Assembly (NCBI GenBank): GCA_951799445.1
Contig: OX637290.1
Span: 2,606,501 to 2,670,500 of the forward strand
From: Pseudisothecium myosuroides
Lineage: Eukaryota > Streptophyta > Bryopsida > Hypnales > Lembophyllaceae
DNA length: 64,000 nucleotides
Direction of reading: 5' to 3'
In this document: in pieces, positions 48,083 through 60,111 of the stretch
How the letters are laid out: each line of letters begins with the position of its first letter
How positions within the stretch are numbered: position 1 is the first letter of the stretch
Translations under genes and position numbers: made by a program
The notes under the pieces: model-generated
Seen by the model: the letters and a program-made list of their open reading frames with translations, nothing else
Told to the model about the DNA's origin: nothing
The model's database searches: none

Positions 48083-48753
48083 CAGTCACTCTTGATTCAA
48101 AAACTTCAATGTAACAAAAATTATATTTTCACAAACTTAGACAAAATTTTATGTGAAAATGTTCATAACATCCATTATGTGAAAATGTTCATAAAATGCC
48201 TTTGTAGGTACCTATTCAAATTGCCAAATGGTTTTGAATGACCAAATTGTCTTTTAGGGATTAAATGGCAATGTTTCTATCAAGTTGAATTGATAAATGA
48301 ACATGGATTTCAATACAATTTGCAATGCATTATTTGCAAAACATAAGAATAAGTTATAAATTATCTAAGCATTTATGATTAGTACTCCATATATCATAAA
48401 TCCGCACAAAGTTTTAGTATATAAACTTTGTACATCCTCAAAATTAATGTCTTTTTTAAGGCAAGACTCTAGATGTGATGTTTTTTTATTAATGATGATT
48501 TTCGGCACTTATCTTACAAGTACAAGTAGAAAGTTTTGTGCTAGTATGAAACTAGTGAAAGCTTGCATTGGAATTGCAACTAAAGGCAATTTTGGACCCT
48601 GAGACAATAGAGGACCTTTCCAAGGGGTAGTTTTCAACAAACCCAAAGTCCATGTACATCTTAGTTCATATAGACTTCTCAAAACTTTAAAATCATAATT
48701 ATCAATAAAATCATATTATCAATTGTTGCAATATATAGGCATCTATTAATAAT

Positions 48754-48756
<3 letters not shown>

Positions 48757-48785
<29 letters not shown>
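48757..48785. repeat. (AT)n microsatellite
   Basis: About fourteen AT units in a row. Confidence 0.9.
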
Positions 48786-48788
<3 letters not shown>

Positions 48789-50588
48789 TTATAAATAAGG
48801 TATTAGCTTTAAATGTCCGGAAAGCCTAATTGTGGTCACAACATGGTCTTTTGTATATTAAATATAGAAGGTGAGTGAAATATGGTAATACATGGTGATT
48901 AGATTACTTTGTGATTCTTAAAGAAAACAAATCCATTATGCTAACATATGCAAATGAAAACAAGTGAAATTGAATCATGCCCAAACCAACATGTCATGTG
49001 TCTAGTTACCTTCTTGCTCCCCACAGCTAACGCAAGGACAACCAAATTGACACTCACCCATCAAAAAAGAACCTCAAATTCACCATTGTCCTTCTAGAGC
49101 CCACCCAATTTCTTCCCGAATTGCATTGTATGACACCCTTGTTTCTTGATTATTCCTTACTATAATATAGTCTTTTTGTTGGAGTCTGTAAGCAAAGCAA
49201 AATGTGTTTCACCTCTTATCCTAACATGCTCTTTTAATTGGAGTTTGTGAGCTAAGCAAAGCATGTTTAGCATCAAAGTTTAGAAACATGCTTGTATTTT
49301 GAGTCCAAAGTGATTCTAGTTCAAAAGGTTGGAATTTTAACAATTTGAAAATTGGCATTAAAGGGTGGAAAATCCGCTGAACTCTCCCTAAAACCTCATA
49401 TTCTTAGTGCTCATCTAAGCTCCTTGACCATATTTTATTTATCACCCAAAATATTGATATTCTAATAGTCCACGATTGCCAAGAAAATCTATAATGTTCA
49501 TCTTATTCATCTACCGTAGTTGTAGGGAAGGGTCAGCAGAAAATAATTTTGCTAGAATTGTAGGGAAATTATCTTTTCAAAAAACAAAAAAATTGTATGA
49601 TGAAAAAAAGAATATTGACAAAAGAATTCTATTTTTAGCATCCGTCGAACCTTATTTTTCGGAAAAAAATAAATTTTTGGCAAAGAAGTGCCAACCCTGC
49701 CCTTTTCTTACAATATTGTGACTCCAAATTTTATTTAAAATCAAAGGCACATGTGACCTGGCTCAATGGCTTTCGTCTTGACACACCAATGAGGTGGTCA
49801 TGAATTCAATCCCAAACATTAGTCCGTGAGGCTCAGATAGTTGAGCTATTCCCAATATACCCTTATCTACTTAAAATCAAAATAATATTGAAATTTTACC
49901 ATGACCACATTTTTGCAGGACTGTAATCTTCCTCAAAAGATAGATAATCCTATTGTGGCTTTCATTGCAATCGTTTCCAGAAGGTTTTATTTGCGTTACA
50001 TTCACAGCCCATTGTGTGGCTCAAAACCTACTTTATTCAATCTTGAATCTTACACCAAATGCACGGCCAAAACCAGGCCTCTTACCTTCCCTGCATCTGT
50101 GACTTATGTTTACATAAGCTTGAGATTCAAGTAGCTGTCAGAATTAGATATATGTTGGCATGGATACTACCGTGCTTAATGTGGAACTGTGTAATAAGAA
50201 TCGAATACTCACGATGCATCCACGCAAAATTCAAAATCAGAGAAGAATTGTCTCACTATATTACCAGTTAAGTCTTAGTTTGATGCAGTCAGCATTCAGG
50301 ATTGATAAACGCACACAACAAAAAGGCAGGCAGGGATGCGGGGTAGTGAGAAAGTCCCAGTTACGGGGAAGCCTGCAGTGTACGGATCGTTCGTGGTCCA
50401 GAAGATTGCAAAGATCTTCAGGAACCAGATCTCCCCCAGTTTTATCGTCAATATCCTACAGTACTCTTGTTGCTGTTTTTAAGAAGAGATCCACGTCTAC
50501 AGACCTTGTCGTGAACCCTTTACACTCCATTCGAACATGGAGGGTGCATCATGGATGCACTCAAAAATATTCACAGTCCATCTCGCAT
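48786..50588. other. Intergenic DNA
   Basis: Short frames only. The last few hundred bases before 50588 are GC-richer and probably contain the 3' UTR of the minus-strand gene. Confidence 0.4.
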
Positions 50589-52004
50589 CTAAGTTGCCGC
50601 TTCCATAGGCCGCCTGCTTGGTCTACCTATCGGTCCGGCTGGGGAAGCGCCCCTGAACCCCATGGTGATTGTGTCGTTCACACACCAGTGAAAAGGGGGC
50701 TCCGCCATATTCCTTTCCTGCCAGAAGCAGCATACTTTACATGTTTTCTGAGTCTCTGCTCTACTTTCCCTTCCCACCAGACCACGAAAGACACCACTTA
50801 GTTTTGAGAACTCCAGAGACGACATTGCTACTGATTGCTGGTGTTGATGCTGCTGCTGCATCTGAGACATGTGTGCCTGTTGAGCCTGCTGCAGCATCAA
50901 TTGATTGCTCTGCCCTGTCACCATTCGGGGTACAAAATTGCCAATTGCTCCTCTAGTGGGGGAAGGAGAGCCTCTTGACATGGGGGTTGATGAAAACGTT
51001 GAGGAGCGGGAGGTCAGAGGAGTATTGGCCTGCATGATGCTATTCCTTGCCATTCCACTAGAACCAGGTCTCACACTCGGACTCTGAGGCATAGAATCGT
51101 TAAATCTTTCTTGGAGGAACAACTCTAGCGGGCCTTGGAGCAGGTGCTGAGGCTGTTGCGCAGCTCCATGACCGTTCATTCTCTCGGATTGTCGACCAGG
51201 ATCGGCAGCATCTTCCTGCAATCCCCAAGCTTTGCTCTCCATCTTGCGCCGCTCCTCTACATTCTGAACATGAGGAGACTGAGGACTCTCTCCTTTCCCA
51301 GCTGGTGGAAGACTGAAACCTTCAACTCTTTGACTCATCATCCCTCCATTCTGCCATCCTGCACGAGGACTAGCGAAGCCGTTCTGTCCCATCCCTTCGC
51401 GTCTGAGCAGCGTCCGCTCCACTTTTCCTTCGGATGAGGGCGTCGTAGCTTTTCCATTGGGTGAGCTGTTGCTTATTCTTTGTCCATTCGCATTTGGTGA
51501 CGGAGTGGTAGGAGGGGTGGAGGACCTCTGTAAATACACAGGTGGGGACGTCGACTGAGGAGAAAAGGGCTCGTCCGTTCCACTACCAGGTTTAGGGCGT
51601 TCATCTGACGGCGATACATCTCCTCTCGAGGAATTAGAATCTTCATCATCTGCATTCTCCGCTTCTGCATTGCGCTTCCTCGTGCCTTTCCTTTCCTTCT
51701 TCGACTTCTTGATTGACACGAGAAAGTGGCAGTCCTTCTCCCTGCTTGGATTATGCTGGTTCAAAATGATATTGAAATTCGTGTTCTCGTTAATAGGAAG
51801 TTTTTGGCGCTTATCTGTATCCTTCAATGTTCTGCGACAAACAAATACTGCTGAAAGCTGATTGGTAGGGATCCCTGTTTTCTGACTCATTAAAGCCTGA
51901 AAACGTTTGAAAGACAGCACAGAGTGCACTCCCACGACACCTTTATCATGCTCTTGCTCTCCATCGTAAAAAACCACTGGATAAGGTGTTGCAAAGCTCT
52001 CCAT
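50589..52004 (-). CDS. DUF7138-like plant protein of unknown function, 471 aa
   Basis: Uninterrupted coding exon. Residues about 8-97 form a compact N-terminal domain (PVVFYDGEQEHDKGVVGVH, FKRFQALMSQKTGI, CRRTLKD, then CHFLVSIKKSKKER) that resembles the plant-specific DUF7138 domain. I recognise it by pattern and have no search result. A basic patch (KKSKKERKGTRKR) could direct it to the nucleus. The middle (about 115-390) is Ser/Pro/Asn-rich and looks disordered, followed by a Gln/His-rich stretch (about 370-395). Residues 422-441 hold C-x-x-C-C ... H-W-C, a possible zinc site, followed by GFRGASPAGPIGRPSRRP. The role is unknown; a transcription-related or scaffold role is only a guess. An intron acceptor in the 5' UTR lies just upstream. 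Confidence 0.8.
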   Translation of the reverse strand: MESFATPYPVVFYDGEQEHDKGVVGVHSVLSFKRFQALMSQKTGIPTNQLSAVFVCRRTLKDTDKRQKLPINENTNFNIILNQHNPSREKDCHFLVSIKKSKKERKGTRKRNAEAENADDEDSNSSRGDVSPSDERPKPGSGTDEPFSPQSTSPPVYLQRSSTPPTTPSPNANGQRISNSSPNGKATTPSSEGKVERTLLRREGMGQNGFASPRAGWQNGGMMSQRVEGFSLPPAGKGESPQSPHVQNVEERRKMESKAWGLQEDAADPGRQSERMNGHGAAQQPQHLLQGPLELFLQERFNDSMPQSPSVRPGSSGMARNSIMQANTPLTSRSSTFSSTPMSRGSPSPTRGAIGNFVPRMVTGQSNQLMLQQAQQAHMSQMQQQHQHQQSVAMSSLEFSKLSGVFRGLVGRESRAETQKTCKVCCFWQERNMAEPPFHWCVNDTITMGFRGASPAGPIGRPSRRPMEAAT

Positions 52005-52110
52005 CGAGAAGATAATTTGTGAACCAAGATATCTAAGAAATTGAAGACTCGCTTCCTCCTTGATGTCAACACAAATTGAACAATAAGGCTCCCCGTAATC
52101 CGTGAATTAA

Positions 52111-52125
52111 CTGAAAGAGAAAGAG
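52111..52125 (-). promoter_or_regulatory. Probable 5' UTR splice acceptor
   Basis: On the minus strand a pyrimidine tract ends in tctctttctctttcag at 52111, 107 bp before the ATG of the DUF7138-like gene. This suggests an intron in the leader; the donor was not located. Confidence 0.5.
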
Positions 52126-54160
52126 AATTTCAGGTTAACATATCAGGCGCACGTTACTTTCCATCGTTACGATCAGCGTGACCAGCATTTCCATATTCAT
52201 AGGATCGAGTCTCGCAACAATCAGATCTCTCACTCGCAAACAAGCAACCCTATATCTGAGATCACACTAGACGAGGCAAAAACAGTTACAAACTACCAAT
52301 TAAGCGCGCTAAGCGACCTAACTGCCACTTAAACCTCGCCTCCTTAGGTAAGATATAACCTATTAAGCCCTCAACAAGCAGAGAGAATGGGTCCGGCTTC
52401 AGTATATTTCGAAACAAGGTTCAGGAATTGAACAGCCATCGCCATAGATCAGTGTCAAGTCTCCTTAAACCGTACGAACGAAAAAAGAAACAGTCAAAGG
52501 GCAAGGAACGCCTAAGATAACCAACAAGGGACACAGAGACATTGCGGAGAGACTAAAATGGACGGAAAGGAATACTAAAGGTCAGTACGATCCCGAAAGT
52601 TCCAGAAGTGTCTGGATGAACCAAATCGCCAAGAACGCGAAGAGCTCAACAACGCACCTGAGCATGGAAGCGACAGGTCACGGCTTCCACGCGTCCTCAT
52701 AAGCAACCTTCTTGCATCGCAATTTGCCTGCAAAGTGAAAATTCATCTGTTTCAATTTCAGGGCATAAAAACCTAAGCAAGTTCTAAAATTAGACCCCAG
52801 GGATCAATTCGAAGAATAAGGATATTACATAGATCCCCTGTATAAACCTGTTTGCAAGTCGTTTCCGGACAAACAACTCAAAACAGTCTTTACAATGAAA
52901 GGAAAGACTCATCGCGAAAGAGTATCCGGCCGCACAGGTTACACTACAGAGTAGGATTACAACGCGGGCGGGTGTCAAGCCACATACATCACTGTTTTCA
53001 AGATTCTACGCCTTAAATGTCAACATTTCTATCCTTCGCGAAAAGAGAAATTCGACCTGCAGGCGCCATTCTTAAAGAGAATAAAACGCTTCTGACACGC
53101 TCTCTCGGCAACTCTTCGTAACGCTTTCTTTCAATCAGCCGCATTGGACTGAACTCAAAGGTCCACAATAATGACTACATCTCGGAATCAATCGCCACAA
53201 TTGTCCACACCGATCACGCGAGCAAAGAAGCTAAGAAAACGAACTGTACACGTCCAGAGAAAACCATGCCAAATATAGACCCGATCGCGCTTACCGACAC
53301 GCACACTCTGTCCGTCCTAAAGTTCGCCTACCACAGACTAATTACTCACCAAAAAAGCCATTTCACTTCCCCTCCCCTATATATCACCCCGACCCTAACA
53401 AAGCACCTCGATCACACCACAACACAACACAAAAAACACAACATCATCGCCTCACATTACACACAAACGACCCTCCGCAACATACGCACATCCCCTCGCC
53501 TCACATCGCACGCACTTCCACTAAGAAATCAGCGCGCTAACGAAGCCTCGATCACAACTCCACCCGGCCTCACGCTGTTCTCCGTCCAACCGAACACGAA
53601 CGACAGATCGCGTTACAAAACGGAAAAAATAAAAATAAAAAATCTCCATCAATCGATCAACAGAAATGGCAAGGCAGCCTCCGCTCGTACGTTACTTACT
53701 CACCAAGCTCCGTCACAGCCAGACGCTGGCTGGATCGAGAGGCCGCAAATAGGAGCTAGTCATGGAACGCAGTGAGTTAAGTTATAAGTGTGCAAAGATC
53801 AAGGTGCATCGCAAACTCTCCAAGGGACGCGAGAGTCCCTCCCCTGAGGTCACGAGAGGAGCACGGCAGAAGAAGAAGAGCTGGCTGGCTGGCTATGGCG
53901 ATCCGAAGCCTGCAACGCCACACCAACTGCTCAGAAAAAACACACCCCCGCGAAAAAATATATTGACTGTCCTTGGGACTCGGGCTGCAAGGACCGGGGC
54001 GCTTCGATCGCCTTCCCGGCCTTCCGGGTGAGCGAAGAAGGGCTTGTGCCGTGATGGGGTTTGTCCACTGGGAGGGTGCCATCTCAGCTGCCATGTCATT
54101 CTGTTTTCTTGTGCCAGATCATCTTGGCGGCCGTGCTGAGATGGCACGCTCGCAGGTCTA
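52126..54160 (-). other. 5' UTR, leader intron and promoter region of the DUF7138-like gene
   Basis: The region is GC-richer than the flanking intergenic DNA and lacks MITE copies. A plus-strand frame of 169 codons (53266-53775) has a Thr/His/Ser-biased composition and no domain, so it is taken as chance. On the minus strand, caatatatttttt near 53960 is a possible TATA-like element. Confidence 0.35.
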
Positions 54161-54457
54161 AAGTTACTGTAACTGTTTGTTCATTAATGGGCTCTCTGAC
54201 CCTGTCTTGCGAAGGATAGGGTTATTGGAATTAGAATACCCTATGCCGGTTTTGGTAAAACTTGATTAAAAATGACACAATGTTCAATGTTCAACTTTCA
54301 ATTTTCTGAAAGTAAGAAAATGAGATGCTTATCGAAATGGCTGAAAAATGTACAGAGTAATACTGTAGTGAATGACGGAAGCTTGCCAAAATAAATGAAA
54401 ATTTGTTTACTTCCTAAAGCTCTTTGGAAAATTAATTGAAGAATAATGCTGAAAGAC

Positions 54458-54882
54458 TTAGAGCATCGCCACCCATTCACAAGGACGGGGCTTGGGCGGG
54501 GTTGGCCAAGGAAAAGTGAGCCACCGCAAACCCGGGGAGAGACAAAATAAAATCGGTCACTCCAAAATGAGCTCTCCCAACACTAACTCCTCGTCCCCGC
54601 CACGCTTTGACCTAGGCTTGATGTTGTCGGGTTTGTTCTTAATTCCTCCAAGTCATTAATGAATTTACTTGGGTTATGGGCCATCTCTTATCTTTTTTTT
54701 ATTCAATTTGAATTTTGATTGGCTCTTCCTTATGACAAGTCGTGAATGCATTTATTTGTCTTCTTTTGGTGTATTCACTTCCCCGTGAATGAATGGGGGA
54801 AGGAAGCAACCCAGGAGCTACCGGACACAGGCCAACCCATTTCCCCAGCCTTGTTTCCGGGGAATGGGTGGCGATGCTCTTA
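54458..54882. mobile_element. PIF/Harbinger-like MITE with TTA duplication (419 bp)
   Basis: TTA (54458-54460) + GAGCATCGCCACCCATTC and GAATGGGTGGCGATGCTC + TTA (54880-54882). The subterminal sequences (gggcttgggcggggt, ctttccccagccttgtttccgg) match the ends of the 26166-28408 element in reverse orientation. No ORF, so it is non-autonomous. Confidence 0.9.
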
Positions 54883-55039
54883 CAACCTTCTCTAAAAACA
54901 TTGTTAAAGTTTTTCTTTCAAGAAACAAATTTTGTTAAATTCAAACTCTAGGGTCTTGTACGTCATTTATTAATCATATTACCTCACAAAATTTTAAATT
55001 TTAAATCCTTACCATTTGCAAGATTGCGATGCGCCACTC

Positions 55040-55185
55040 ACAATTGGATTTCAAAAACAAAGTGTTTTCAACCCATTCGACAAGTAAAATTTCATCTTTC
55101 AAAAAAATAATTACAATTGGATTTCAAAAACAAAGTGTTTTCAACCCATTCGACAAGTAAAATTTCATCTTTCAAAAAAATAATT
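55040..55185. repeat. Perfect 73-bp tandem duplication
   Basis: The unit starting acaattggatttcaaaaaca at 55040 is repeated at 55113 without a visible mismatch, so this is recent (or an assembly effect). Confidence 0.9.
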
Positions 55186-55219
55186 TAAAATCTGTGTCTA
55201 TCCTACTATGGTCCTATAA

Positions 55220-56150
55220 TTAACCCCTAAAGGACCATTGTCCCCTCAGGGGACAAATGGGAATTCGGGCATGTACCTTTTTGGTGTTTTACTTTGCCTG
55301 ATTTTTTGAAACTTTTTGTGAACGTGAAGAATTGAAAGAGGTACGTGGCGGAAAAAAAAATTTGAAATCGGACCTTCGAGCGAGAAGTTATGCCATTTCT
55401 TGGAATGCGTGGGGACGAGGGGCAGCAAAAAAAATTTGCAAAATTTTGAATTTTTTTTTTAAATATTTTTTTTCTCATAGATTATATTTTTGTCTATCAG
55501 GAAAGCTTTGATTCATTTCATTTGGATTTGTTATGAGGAAGTTATGGACATTCTTGTTTTTCGGGCAGTTAGAGCATCTTCTTGAAAAAAATAACTTGTA
55601 GGATTCATTTCGGAATGCAATTTTTGTAATTTTTCAAATTTTTTTTTTTGTAATGGATTAGTTTACTTGCTAGAACAATCTCACCATTGACATTAGTGCA
55701 TTTTAATTCCATCTAAAATATATGAATATTTTAGATTTTCCTTCGATCTTGTATCTACTTCTACTTAACAATTTTTTTAAGAATGATAATTGAATTTTTT
55801 TGAATTTTTTTTTTTTTCCTAGACTCTCAACTCAATTCTCCACTATAAAGATTTAAAGCTCAAAACGCTGTAGTGCAAAAATTTTAAGTTAAAAATGTTT
55901 AAAGTCAAAAAATCTGGTCCCGCAATGTGCTGAAAAACTTGTTTTTTCCACTTTAAACGCAGATATCTTGCAATCTGTGCGGTCAAAAATTCTGAAATTT
56001 TTTCCACACATTCTTATACCAATTATGTGTAAGATCCTACGGTTAGATGTGAAAAAAAAACAATTTTAATTTTTTTTTAATTTTTGCTATAGAAGTGGCA
56101 GTTTTGAGTGTTTTTTGGCAGAAAAAAGGCCTTGGTCCTTTAGGGGTTAA
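55220..56150. mobile_element. TTAA-flanked CCCCTAAAGG MITE, complete copy (923 bp)
   Basis: TTAA (55220-55223) + CCCCTAAAGGACC and GGTCCTTTAGGGG + TTAA (56147-56150). Ends and duplication are intact. From about 55480 onward it is very close to the 27203 copy; the first ~250 bp after the left end differ more, which suggests subfamilies. Confidence 0.9.
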
Positions 56151-58559
56151 ATTTGTTTTGTTTTGTTTTGACAATAAATAGCTCATACATTGTAGGTGAT
56201 TGTGTTAAAAATTTAAAAATCAACTAATATTATGCCTTTTCAAAATCAAAGTTTTCATTTATTATCTTGTAATTTACTCTCTATTATTGTATTGCATGAT
56301 GATGCATTACTTATTCAATATTATTCAACAACTGATTAATTATTTATTTTTTAAAATATTTTTATTTAACTAATGATTTCTTCTAATATAATTTGATTAT
56401 TAAAATTTGAATATTAAAATTTTGCATTTATCATTAAAGAATGATTAATGAAGTTTCAAATGCAAATTTCGCACATCAAAGATTATTGCACCATGAAAAG
56501 ATACATGATTTAATACATTGAGTGTTACATATTTAATAATGTCACAATCAAATCATTTTAGGTGTATTTATAAGTCATATCAATTATTATTGTTTTTAAG
56601 AATTGTCTAATTAACATTTCTTTGGTAATACTAATAAATTTGGCTAATGATTTACATAGCTTTTAATTGGTAATATCATAAATGTAATAATAATAATAAA
56701 CTTATATTGTGTTGTATAATTAAAAAGTAATGAAAGTAATGTGAACTTGAAATAATTGCAAGGCATTATTTCAAAAACTTAAATCACTTAGGTTTTCAAA
56801 ATTAAATTGGTTTCTCAAAATTATATAGATAACCACTATAATATGGACATAGTATAGACATGGCATCAAATTTTTTTGGTGTTCAATTCACTAAAATATA
56901 TTCCCTTAGTCCCCAAATAATCTTCTTGTTTGACAAAAACGAGGACAAAAACTTCCATATTAATGCTAAAAATAACATTTTAAGAACTAATTTTGCACTG
57001 TAAATAGAGTTTAGTGCACTCCTATCTTCCTAAAAACTTTGAATTTTGGAGTTCTATTCAAAGAGTAATTTGGGAGTACTAAGAAATGAATTTTTTTGGC
57101 ATTTTCAAGGAGCATCAATAGGCAATTAATTGTTGAGTGTGAGGTCATCATTTTGCAAACATTAGTATGGGCTTAAGACAAAGAGATGCAAAAAATAAGA
57201 ACGAACAACGTTGATTGACTCCTTCAATCATTTCATTTGTCTTTTAATTGATGATTGCATGGATGGAGGAGGAACTAGTGCTAAGAATTTGTTGGTCCCA
57301 AATAGCAATCTCAAGTCAAATCTAACCGACTTGCAACACTATAAAGAACAACAAGAAAATCATTTTAAGACAGGAAATTAAGGCCAATAGAAAGATTGTT
57401 TTGGAAGAGAGGGAGTACATTGCAAGTTGTTTGGTGTTATATTTGTATAACATTAGTTCCAACCATTAAAAAAAATACAGTTTTAAGAATATAAGTTCTT
57501 TTGTAATTACTATGGACTTTGTGAATTGCATGGAATAAAATATAATCATAATTTAGTGGTTTCTTTTACTTTATTTTGGGGCAAAGGATATGAAATAATG
57601 GCTGCAAGATTTATTTTGAATGTTATCGGATTACACAAATAAGGTTTTGCTCTTCTTTGTCCTACCAATGACAATCAAATGAAGATTTTGGAATTTTGAA
57701 ATGTTAAAAATTCAAGTTTTCAATTTCATGAAAGCTATGAGCATGTAAATTGTAAATTTTGAAACTTATGATTTAATTTTAAGTCTATATATTTGTAAAA
57801 TTCTCAAATGGTATAAGTCTAAGTTCTTCATTTGTTTAGTTTTTCTTCCAACTTTTACATCTTCTATTTTGAATATTTGAGTTTGTTGGAATATAATTGG
57901 TATAGTAGGATAGGACTCATTTCCTAAAAGTGGAAAAAGAAGAAAATGAAAGAAGGCATTAGTTGACTAAAGATTTAATCTCTACAAGTGCAATTAATTG
58001 ACAATTAAAGAATCATTTCATTAAATGTCAAATACAATATCCAACAGTTAGGGTCAGCAGAAAATGCTTTTAAGAACAAGTGCTAGAATTTTGGGGATAC
58101 TAGTTTTTCAAAATAAAATCTACATGGAAAAAAAGGATCTTATTATTTTTAATCATTTGCCAAATCAAAATGATTATTTAGTACAGGTGCATAATTGGCC
58201 ATCTAGTAAATTAGTATGGTTCACATAGGAAATAGTTAGATTGTATTTAGTGACACTTGTCACCTGCTATTTGACAAGCATGGCTCATTAGGAACATTAT
58301 ATGATCCAATCCAAGTACACTACAGACCATCCTAAACATCAAATGACAAAATAATTTGACGAACAAATAGTGAATCCAATTTTTTTTATATAATAGTATG
58401 TATGTATGAGAAATAAATGAACCATACTAAATAACATTTCAGTATATACTTTATGTGTCTTTTGGACCCTCTTTTATTTGAATTTTTTTTAAACTTTGTC
58501 CTGAATTGAATGATGTTGGTCAAATGAAGCTGATGGATGTGACTGACAACGGTTATAGA
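56151..58559. other. Very AT-rich intergenic DNA
   Basis: No supported gene, RNA or element boundary. Confidence 0.45.
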
Positions 58560-58857
58560 CATTAAAAAAAAATTTAGCCTTCAAAGGGTCCACAAGTTTT
58601 TGATTTTTGGCACCCCTGAGGTGCAATTATAGAAAGAATAATAAATACTTTTTTAAATATTTTTTTTTGGAATTTTTAAATTAAAATAATAAAATAAAAT
58701 AAAAATATGACATGGCACTGACGGGGCACTAGTAGTGCCACGTCAGCACCCAAAATTTTAAAAATAAAAAATAATTTTTTATTTTCATTTTTTCTATAAT
58801 TGCACCGTGGGGGTGCGAAACTTGCAGCCTCTTCGAGGGCTGAATTTTTTTGTAGTG
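58560..58857. mobile_element. Palindromic CACTA-like MITE (298 bp)
   Basis: The two halves are inverted copies: ttagccttcaaagggtccac, ggcacccctgaggtgcaattatag on the left versus (inverted) ttcagccctcgaagaggctgc, gcacccccacggtgcaattatag on the right. The core is GGCACTAGTAGTGCC (58725-58739) within tgacg...cgtca. The right end reads inward CACTACAAAAAAATTCAGCC, like plant CACTA ends; the left end is mutated (CATTAAAAA). No clean 3-bp duplication is visible. Confidence 0.7.
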
Positions 58858-59308
58858 ATCCCACCAAGCAATTAGGGGTTGCCTCAAATAAAATCAATAA
58901 GGAACATTGTTCAATGAAGGAGACCTCGCTAGCTTCTTCCTATTGGAAGGGCAAGACATGAAAGTGGTCATTCCATATTTGTATCCCTGTCCAAGGGTAA
59001 ATGTAAAAAATTACCTCTATTTTGTGGTTGTTTAGTGTCCTACGTTCTTCATCTCTCTTGTTGTATTTTTAGTCTCGCTAGATGAATTTGGGACCTCTCA
59101 TTTCAAATTTGAATTCAAAATCTTCAAATTATGTATTATGAGTGGCTAATAAAAAATTTGAGTGTTTTTTCCAGGGATACAATAGTGTAGACTTCAAATG
59201 ATCACTTTAAAGCCCAATGCTACGTATTGTACATTATTTTACCACACTTTATAAAGTCATTTTTTTGTCAAGGGAGATAACAAATTTACAAAGAAGGTAA
59301 CAATTCCT
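58858..59308. other. Intergenic DNA
   Basis: Nothing recognised. Confidence 0.4.
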
Positions 59309-60111
59309 TTAACTCCTAAGGACCATAAGGCCACCAATGATGCTTTTGCGTGAGCATAGAGACATGAGCCTACAAGCCTTGAATCTAATTGTAGATACGT
59401 ACCCACAACCATTTGAAGATGTTTATAGCATATGTACCTATAATATAGGTACACTATAATATGGAAAGAGTTTACAATATAGGTACCTATAATATAGACA
59501 CCTATAACTATAGAAGGTGTCTATAATATAGACTTCTTAGCTCATGGGCTCATAGATTCTATGCTCACATACTCACAGTTCCCTAAAGCTACGAGGTGGC
59601 TTTTGCAATTGCATTCTTAGAAAATTCAAAATACGAACCTCATGAACAATCCAATCAAAAAATGGAGAGTGCCATTTTTGGTAATTTTTTTGATAATGGA
59701 GTCAAAAGGTACTTTGGATTATCGTTTCACAACTTCAACTCTTTTTTTCCACATCTTAAAATGATTTGAAAAAAATTACACATCAAAATCATGATGATAT
59801 GTATAGATGAGAAAATAATTATAATTTTTGGATCACTTTTGAAAGTGATCATTTGAACATTTTGATTTCAGCATATATACAAAATACCGCCTAACCAAAT
59901 ATCTTTCGTCAATTTTGTCAACAGTGACATTTTTTCAAAAATTGCACGATTTTGTCAAAAAACACACTTAAGATAGCTATATAAGTCTTCTTTCATTTCA
60001 ACCATAGGTATTATCAAAATTATTCCAAATAAATATAAAATCCTGCTTATTACAAGAGCTAGTCAAGAAATAAGATCTATACTCAAACACCTTGGGTCGT
60101 TTAGGGGTTAA
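59309..60111. mobile_element. Possible diverged TTAA-flanked element (795 bp)
   Basis: TTAA (59309-59312) + CTCCTAAGGACC on the left and GGTCGTTTAGGGG + TTAA (60108-60111) on the right. The ends resemble the CCCCTAAAGG family, but the interior (including the repeated tataggtac/tataatata words at 59440-59540) does not align with it by eye. It could be a separate TTAA-targeting family. Confidence 0.5.

Noticed and set aside
53266..53775. 169-codon plus-strand ORF
   Set aside because: Composition is biased to Thr, His and Ser with no domain; it lies in the upstream region of the minus-strand gene and has no splice or start context.
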